From Chrysophaeum taylorii (Eukaryota > Sar > Pelagophyceae > Pelagomonadales > Pelagomonadaceae): a stretch of DNA of 64,000 bases. A program made the position numbers and the translations under genes. The notes under the pieces were generated by a model. That model was not told the DNA's origin, did no database searches, and saw only the letters and a list, made by a program, of their open reading frames with translations. Location: positions 1 to 64,000 of the forward strand of contig JAQMWT010000679.1 of the NCBI GenBank assembly GCA_029834535.1. Reading direction: 5' to 3'. How positions within the stretch are numbered: the stretch's first letter is position 1; every line of letters begins with the position of its first letter. Positions 58,628 to 64,000 of the stretch are shown piece by piece.

Positions 58628-60337
58628 GATTACACTTCGCATGTATGTCTCCGCTCTACATGCTCATCTATCTCGGGTGACGCGTTCCCGCGCTCTCAGA
58701 CGCAGAAGTACTAACAGCGGCGACTTTGGCGATTCTGCCGGCTCCCTGGTGTCGGCGACGACCCGAGGAAGAGTTCGGAGTGCGTCGAATAGGGACCCGA
58801 CTTAAGCTCCTCACTGAGGATCCCGAAGTCCTTGCAGTGCAATATCTTCCCTGATTGCTGTCTTCCGGTGCTGCGTGCTCGGCAGGGTCGTCGTCTTAGG
58901 TCCTGATTGTAGGCAATATCATTAGAACTCGTAATTCGCGTCAATACAATACACACGTTTGAGCAGGGGCCAGAGTAAAACGAAGAGATATCACAGGGTG
59001 GCATCGCCGGAAGTACGGAGCAGGCACGCGCGAGGGCGCCATGAAAGTGGGAGTGGTAGTGGCTTCAAGTCAAGTAGGGCCACTTTGCGCTGTTGCCTTC
59101 GGAATGCGACGAGTCTAAGTGGCGCCGACTACTATGGGCTTCGCCGTCCGTAGGCCGATGTGGTACGCCCGCTACGTTTAAATTCGGCGGGTCTAGGGCC
59201 CCTCGTTGCTAGAGGTCATGCTTGGGTTGGGCTTTGTATTTTGCGACATGAGAGGCCACCGGTTTTCGAGCTGAAAAGATTAGTACACGCTAGTAGAATA
59301 AACCCTACGTTAACCTCACGTCATCATCCCCAAACCCCTGAACGGGACGTCTCCGCCTTCCAGGTATCCCTCGCGCCCCCACTCAACCCACCAAAGCCCT
59401 TCAATGCCCGTGACTCTGCTCGCACCCCTAGTCACTTAAAAACGACTTAAAATACGCTAACGACGCGCCTTGGGCCGCTCTTCGCGCATCTAAATAAGTG
59501 CGAAGTCCAATCCGACGTTCTGTTAAATTTCCTAGTGTGCTGCTAAAATTGCCCCGTCCGACGTTAACTAAATACACGCGTAATTAAAAACTCGGCTGAG
59601 TCGATTCCCCTAAAGACGAGAAGACCATCGAACAGACGTCCACGAAGCCCCCGTACTACCGCCACACTGGCGGCAGCCCTAAAGGCGGTCTGGGACCTTG
59701 TATTACATAGGCCAGTCTATTCGACCACGCGCCCAAGGCCGTCTCAAGTCCAAAGGCGTCACAAAGATCACGGTCCGCGAGATCACCTCCATCCTCGGCG
59801 GCTACTTCGGCGTGGCCGAGCCCAAGGGCGACAAAGCAGCCCAAGTCGAGGCTCGACAGGACGCCATCGAGGCCAAATATGACGCTCTCAGCGCGGCCCA
59901 GTCGGCTGCCACCGGTATCGGCACGCTTGGTACCGACGCCGAGCGCGACGACGACGACGACGACAACGACAATATAAGCCGGTTCTTGATTACCTTAGGC
60001 AGGTTCTTTATTTGGCCGGTTTGTAGAGGTCGACTGCTAAGAAGGGGGGGGGGGGGCGAACGGGAGCACGCAGGGCGTTCAGGGGTTTTGGGGGTTGCTT
60101 GGAGACGTGAGTGGTACCTGGACGGTGGAGGTATCCCGAGACCTAGGCGGGGCCATTGCCGAGCCGCGGGCCAGGTGAAGTGAGGATGGACCCCGCACGC
60201 AGGTCATAATGTAGGGCTTGTGAAGTGACAAGGTTAAGGAACACACGCAGGAATCATCTGGAAGAAAATTGGAATCTGTCAAATCCTAGTTGGCCCTCGC
60301 CGTAATCGTGACACTGGGTGGGGTGCTCACATCAGCA
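58394..60337. other. Gene-poor stretch with (CAT)n and an unassigned GC-rich frame
   Basis: A (CAT)n microsatellite at 58580-58628. The plus frame 59698-60000 (KGVTKITVREITSILGGYFG ... SAAQSAATGIG) looks protein-like and ends in an Asp run, but is unidentified and has no clear start. A pair of inverted similar segments (CCCCAAACCCCTGAACG near 59331, inverse near 60077) is too short to call an element. A G run lies near 60042-60055. Confidence 0.4.
58580..58628. repeat. (CAT)n microsatellite
   Basis: About 16 CAT triplets, 190 bases downstream of the methionine synthase stop. Confidence 0.95.
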
Positions 60338-62846
60338 ATGTTGCTCGGCTTATTGGGATTGGGTCTCGCCGCGGAGCAAGTGACCATCTGCGTCATGACC
60401 TACAGGCGTGTGGAAGTCCTGGCGTCGAATCCTATTCTGTTAACGATCGTGCCGTCGGCTTCGGTTCGCGAGCTGTTGATAATCTGGAACGACGTCGAGG
60501 ACCGAAAAGGAATCGGTTTCCTTAAGCGTAAATTTGAGGCACTCGGCATTCAAGGCAAGGTGCGTTTCCACCAGCCCAAAGTGAACTCAATGAACAACCG
60601 CTGGCTGCCGCTTCCCGGACTCGAAACTCGCGGCGTGTTCTACATAGATGACGAATGGACGATAGATGTCGTCAACAGAGTCCGAGCTGCCTCCTTGCTC
60701 TTTTTGCGTCCTTTCACATTTCTGCGTTGGATTTCCCTGGCTTAGCTTTGATATTATCACAATTTTTCGCACGACAACTTACCCAGGTAGCCAACTTCCA
60801 TTTCGGCTTCGCGTGGTGGCGCCAAGACCCGTTCCGAATCGTCGGCTTCACGCCGCGGCTCATCACCTACAACGCCTCGACACGTCTCTTCGATTATTTT
60901 TCGCATTACCCGTGGAGCTCAATTCGGCAGAATGTCGAGCATGTTGGCTACAACATGGCGCTGTGTGCAGGCGGGATCTTCGTGCATAGCAAATACCTGC
61001 ATGCTTATGGTTCGAACATACCTGCCATGATAAGATCCCGCAAGCTGGTGGATAGCAAGTTCAACTGCGACGACATTCTCATCAACTGGATTGTACCGCA
61101 TGAGCATCAACCACCGCGTATTGTCCAGGTCGGCAACGAGACGAGTTTCGATTTCGCCAAGGACAGCGAGCTTGTGGCACGTCCACAGCGAGAGATGCCC
61201 GCCATTTCGAAAGATTGGCAACGCCACGTCGCCCGTCGTCGCCATTGCATCCGCAAGTTTGAAGAGCTCTTCGGTGGCTTTCCACTCCGGACTTCCCACA
61301 GATTACTCACGAAACGTCCTCCTCGGCAGCCCGCGTCATCAACAGTGGTGAAATCGTCGTTTTGGCTGCAGCCGGAACAACCTGCAAGTGTGCCCTCCGA
61401 GGACAATAAAAAGAAGAAGGAGAGGAAGAAGAAGAGGGGCAACAAGGAGAACGAAAAGGTTGCGTCCTTGGAGGGAAGCGGCTGGCCCCGCCAGAAGAAG
61501 ACAGAATCGTTGAAAGCAAGAGATTTATCCTCGAAGTCGTCGCGGCCACGAAAGCTGGCTGGCAATCACGCGCCACTTACCGAGCCGAAGGAGCGTGACA
61601 TCCCTGAGCCAGAGATACTGCCGCGTGAAAATTACCTGGTTGGCTGCGCGCCTAGGGCGTTACACTACGCGAACTCCGAGAACTACCACGTGTTTGATGG
61701 ACTGGTACGTGACCTTGGCTGGCAGGAATACGACCTCACCGCGGACTCGATGAGTGTGCTCAAGGAGCGTCCGCCCGCGACGTTCCTTTTCTGCGAAACT
61801 CACATCAAGAAGGCGGTTCGCTGGCTCGACGCGGCATGGCTCAAGCGAAAGGGCACCAAACTAGCTGCTTGGAGCGATGATTCCAATGTACGTGGTTTTC
61901 CCATCACTAAGGTGACGAGCTCTCTTGCAGGTGTTCAACGGGTTCGAACGTGTGCAGCTCAAGCTCCTTCTCGGGTTCATTGACGTCGTGCTGAGTCCCT
62001 CCGCGTACATGCTTCGCGAGTATTTCTCTTCTCTTAACGTGTCAAGCCTGCCAGTCATACTCTGGATCCCGCACGGCGCATCCCCCGCCTTCACTGAACA
62101 GCCGTACAATCGCCACCCTATGCGAAAGCTCCTTCTATGGGGTAGTGTTGGCCAGGCATCCTACACTATCCGCGAATGGTTGATTACGGAGTTTCAACCC
62201 AAGCATCGCAGCACGGTAGACCTGTTCAAGCATATGGACTATCGCGCGCGCACGGAGAGCAAAGGCTCGATACACGCCGAACTTTTAAGTGCCTACTATT
62301 GCGGCATTGCGACGACGACGATCCACCGCCGAATGGTGGCCAAGATTTTTGAGATACCGGCCACCGGTGCGCTCCTCCTCGTCAACAACGACCTTCAGCC
62401 GATGTTGAGCGCGCTGGGCCTCACCAACATGATCCATTATGTCGCCTTCGATGGGGCCGACCCTGCGCCGATGATCGAGTGGACGCTCGACCCTCGGAAC
62501 TTCGCTGCCGTTGACGAAATCCGCAACAGAGGCATGCTCGTCGTGCGCGCCCATCATAAAACTTCGGCAAGTCGTTTGTTACTACATGCGATCCATTCAA
62601 CGGTGTACCGTCGCACAGGATCGCAGCCAAGCCGTCGACGACTACTTCAGACTCGGCTCCGAACACCATCCTCTCGGCGACCTCGACGCCTTCGCCAAAT
62701 CCCCGCCCTGTCCGATGACGGGTTATCGAGATACCCGAATGTGCGTCGACGACTATTGGCGACGTGTTGCGCACTACTACCACAGCACGCGCAAGGATCA
62801 TGCCAAGTTCGAAAGACTTCGCGCCAAGACGAGCGCGAACGAGTGA
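60338..62846 (+). CDS. Two-domain glycosyltransferase: exostosin-type GT64 plus GT1-like
   Basis: Exons 60338 to about 60679, 60787-61887, 61931 onward. Introns are about 107 nt and 43 nt (61888-61930), plus a third near 62542-62640 whose exact ends I could not fix. A signal peptide (MLLGLLGLGLAA) leads into a GT64 domain: VTICVMTYRR, SMNNRWLPLPGLETRGVFYI then DDE (metal site), DPFRIVGFTPR, NMALCAGGIFVHSKYL. After a Lys-rich spacer (KKKKERKKKRGNKE) comes a second domain resembling a GT1/GT4 C-terminal half (VILWIPHGASP, FEIPATGALLLVNND, RNRGMLVVRAHHKTS). The first domain suggests heparan-type or related glycan synthesis in the Golgi. The tail frame ending at 62846 looks protein-like, the alternative ending at 62872 does not. 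Confidence 0.7.
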
Positions 62847-62971
62847 CGACAACGACATTATCGACAAATTGAAGTTGATTATAGCGCGCGTGAAGCAAGT
62901 GCGCATTGTTTGTTGTAGTTCGACCATCGTATGCGATCACGCCAGGGCGATAGCACACCAGCCAGCCGCTC

Positions 62972-63449
62972 TCATGCCAGCATCTCTGCGAGCTTACCCG
63001 AGGAATGGGCCTTCTGCGTGTCGTCGTTGCCACCGAGATGCTGGCCCTTGATGAAGACCTGCGACGACCGCATGGACACAGTAGTGCCGTCGCACTCACG
63101 TTCGGGACCGTCGACTGGCCGGTGAGCTCTTTGAGCTCGGCCTGGATGTCAGGGCCGTCGTCGCGCTGGTCGAGCTCGTGGATATCGGCGTCGACCTCAA
63201 GCGACTTGAAGAGCGACTTGGTCTTGGCGCAGAACGGACAGAACGACTTGCTAAACACGACGACATCCTGAGGGAAGCAAAATATGACGTCTCACCACTC
63301 CAATATACGCGTACCTTGGCCTTGATAGCCTCCTCGACGGAGAAGGTGGTCGACGCGGAGACGACGGCACGGCGTGTATGGGCCAGAGCGGGGCCGCGAA
63401 AGGCAGCCGACGTGCCGAGAACAGAGAAGAGTACGGTGGCACGCGCCAT
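62972..63449 (-). CDS. Glutaredoxin (CPFC), plastid-targeted
   Basis: Three exons: 63449-63315, 63267-63100, 63058-62972, with introns of 47 and 41 nt (GTACGC...CAG and GTGAGT...CAG). The spliced protein is 129 residues. Dithiol active site CPFC in FSKSFCPFCAKTK, the TVPN cis-Pro segment, VFIKGQHLGGNDD and a final KLAEMLA are all in family positions. It reduces disulphides and glutathione-mixed disulphides. The N-terminus MARATVLFSVLGTSAAFRGPA is a signal peptide with SAAF at the cleavage point, the plastid signal pattern also seen in the PAP/fibrillin gene. Convergent with the glycosyltransferase, and divergent from the RLAAM-repeat gene with 165 bp between starts. Confidence 0.9.
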
Positions 63450-63614
63450 ATGAAAGATTCTCACACGCGTTCGTAAGAGGTTTCCGAGTGTCGTCGTCCT
63501 CACGCCGACACTTTACCCCAATTAAGGAGGGGCAGCTTTTTTTGCTGTCTTTTTCGCACGCGCCTTGCGGCGGCCGCCGTCTTGTTATCATCTTGAAGCG
63601 AGAAAAAGGATAAT

Positions 63615-64000
63615 ATGGCTGACAATGGGTTGCCCGTGACATCGTCTCCGGAGTCTGGGAAGGTGCGCAAGGCGCGCCCGATAGCCGGGAAGCTCGCCGA
63701 GCGCGCGGCCTTGTTTCAAGGTGGTGGGTCGCAGCCCCCCGCGGCGGCGAAAGGACCCGCCAAGGTCGAAGGAGGCCTCAGCGTTCAGGAGCGTCTGGCA
63801 GCGATGAAAAAGGCGCACCAGCCGGAGAAAGAGGCGCCCAAGGTCGTCGAAGGGGGTAGCGGCGTTAGGGAGGGGAGCAGCGTGAAGGAACGATTGGCCG
63901 CGATGAAGAAGCAACAGCAGCAACCGGAGCCGGCGAGGGGCCCCGAGAAGAAATTGGCGGGGGGCAGCATCAAGGACCGGCTGGCGGCGATGCAGCAGCA
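63615..64000 (+). CDS. Unknown RLAAM-repeat protein, partial (runs off window)
   Basis: ATG at 63615, open to the window end (128 complete codons). Low-complexity, Lys/Gln/Gly/Pro-rich, with a recurring helix: KLAERAALFQGG, SVQERLAAMKKAHQ, SVKERLAAMKKQQQ, SIKDRLAAMQQ, each preceded by a Gly/Ser spacer. No domain recognised. The repeat looks like a short binding helix. Divergent from the glutaredoxin gene. Confidence 0.6.
   Translation, partial: MADNGLPVTSSPESGKVRKARPIAGKLAERAALFQGGGSQPPAAAKGPAKVEGGLSVQERLAAMKKAHQPEKEAPKVVEGGSGVREGSSVKERLAAMKKQQQQPEPARGPEKKLAGGSIKDRLAAMQQ

Noticed and set aside
59610-59640. Possible large-subunit rRNA fragment (AAGACGAGAAGACCAT)
   Set aside because: The match is only about 16 bases, and the surroundings show no rRNA-like sequence or structure.
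62847-62872. Glycosyltransferase C-terminus ending at 62872
   Set aside because: The tail in that frame is Arg/Ser-rich and shadow-like. The alternative frame ending at 62846 reads as ordinary protein and fits a third short intron.
1-64000. CRISPR arrays, bacterial operons or ribosome binding sites
   Set aside because: Spliceosomal introns, LTR elements and organelle-targeting leaders show a nuclear eukaryotic genome. The tandem repeats seen are microsatellites without spacers.

Overview
The window is nuclear DNA of a photosynthetic eukaryote, most likely an ochrophyte or other alga with a red-derived secondary plastid. Genes are GC-rich, with spliceosomal introns as short as 40-47 nt. Three predicted plastid proteins (phytoene synthase, a PAP/fibrillin protein and a glutaredoxin) start with a signal peptide followed by an ASAF-like Ala-aromatic cleavage context. 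The species cannot be fixed from sequence alone.

Positions 1-11.4 kb hold two nested LTR elements. An older Ty3/gypsy-like element (1-1118, resuming at 11353) was split by a complete-length Ty3/gypsy element (1119-11347, 5-bp target duplication GCACC) lying on the minus strand. From 11.4 to 19 kb are a PITH-domain gene and a BMT5-like rRNA methyltransferase gene, head to head with 46 bp between starts, a long CAG/CAC tract, a membrane protein of the FAR-17a/AIG1 type, and a gene-poor stretch. From 19032 to 31546 lies a complete-length Ty1/copia element (12.5 kb, minus strand, target duplication CATCA), itself hit by a small (TTAG)n-tailed SINE-like repeat. Remnants and gene-poor DNA follow to 34.3 kb.

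From 34.3 to 64 kb the window is mostly host genes: phytoene synthase, an alpha2-type proteasome subunit with a signal peptide, nucleoredoxin, PAP/fibrillin, Dph2, an alternative oxidase with an EF-hand, STT3 with a C-terminal ankyrin-like tail, a giant methionine synthase with three homocysteine/folate modules in one reading frame, a two-domain glycosyltransferase, a plastid-type glutaredoxin, and the start of an unknown RLAAM-repeat protein. Neighbours are often divergent with short spacers, and two convergent coding ends overlap.

The strongest findings are: (1) both LTR elements, though from different superfamilies, carry a cytosine-5 DNA methyltransferase-like domain; (2) both carry a near-identical 23-bp sequence coding for TxxSLNY, seven copies in all, mostly at domain junctions of the encoded proteins; (3) the cobalamin-dependent methionine synthase has a triplicated substrate-binding half; (4) several domain fusions (STT3-ankyrin, EF-hand-AOX, GT64-GT1) and a signal-peptide-bearing proteasome alpha subunit.
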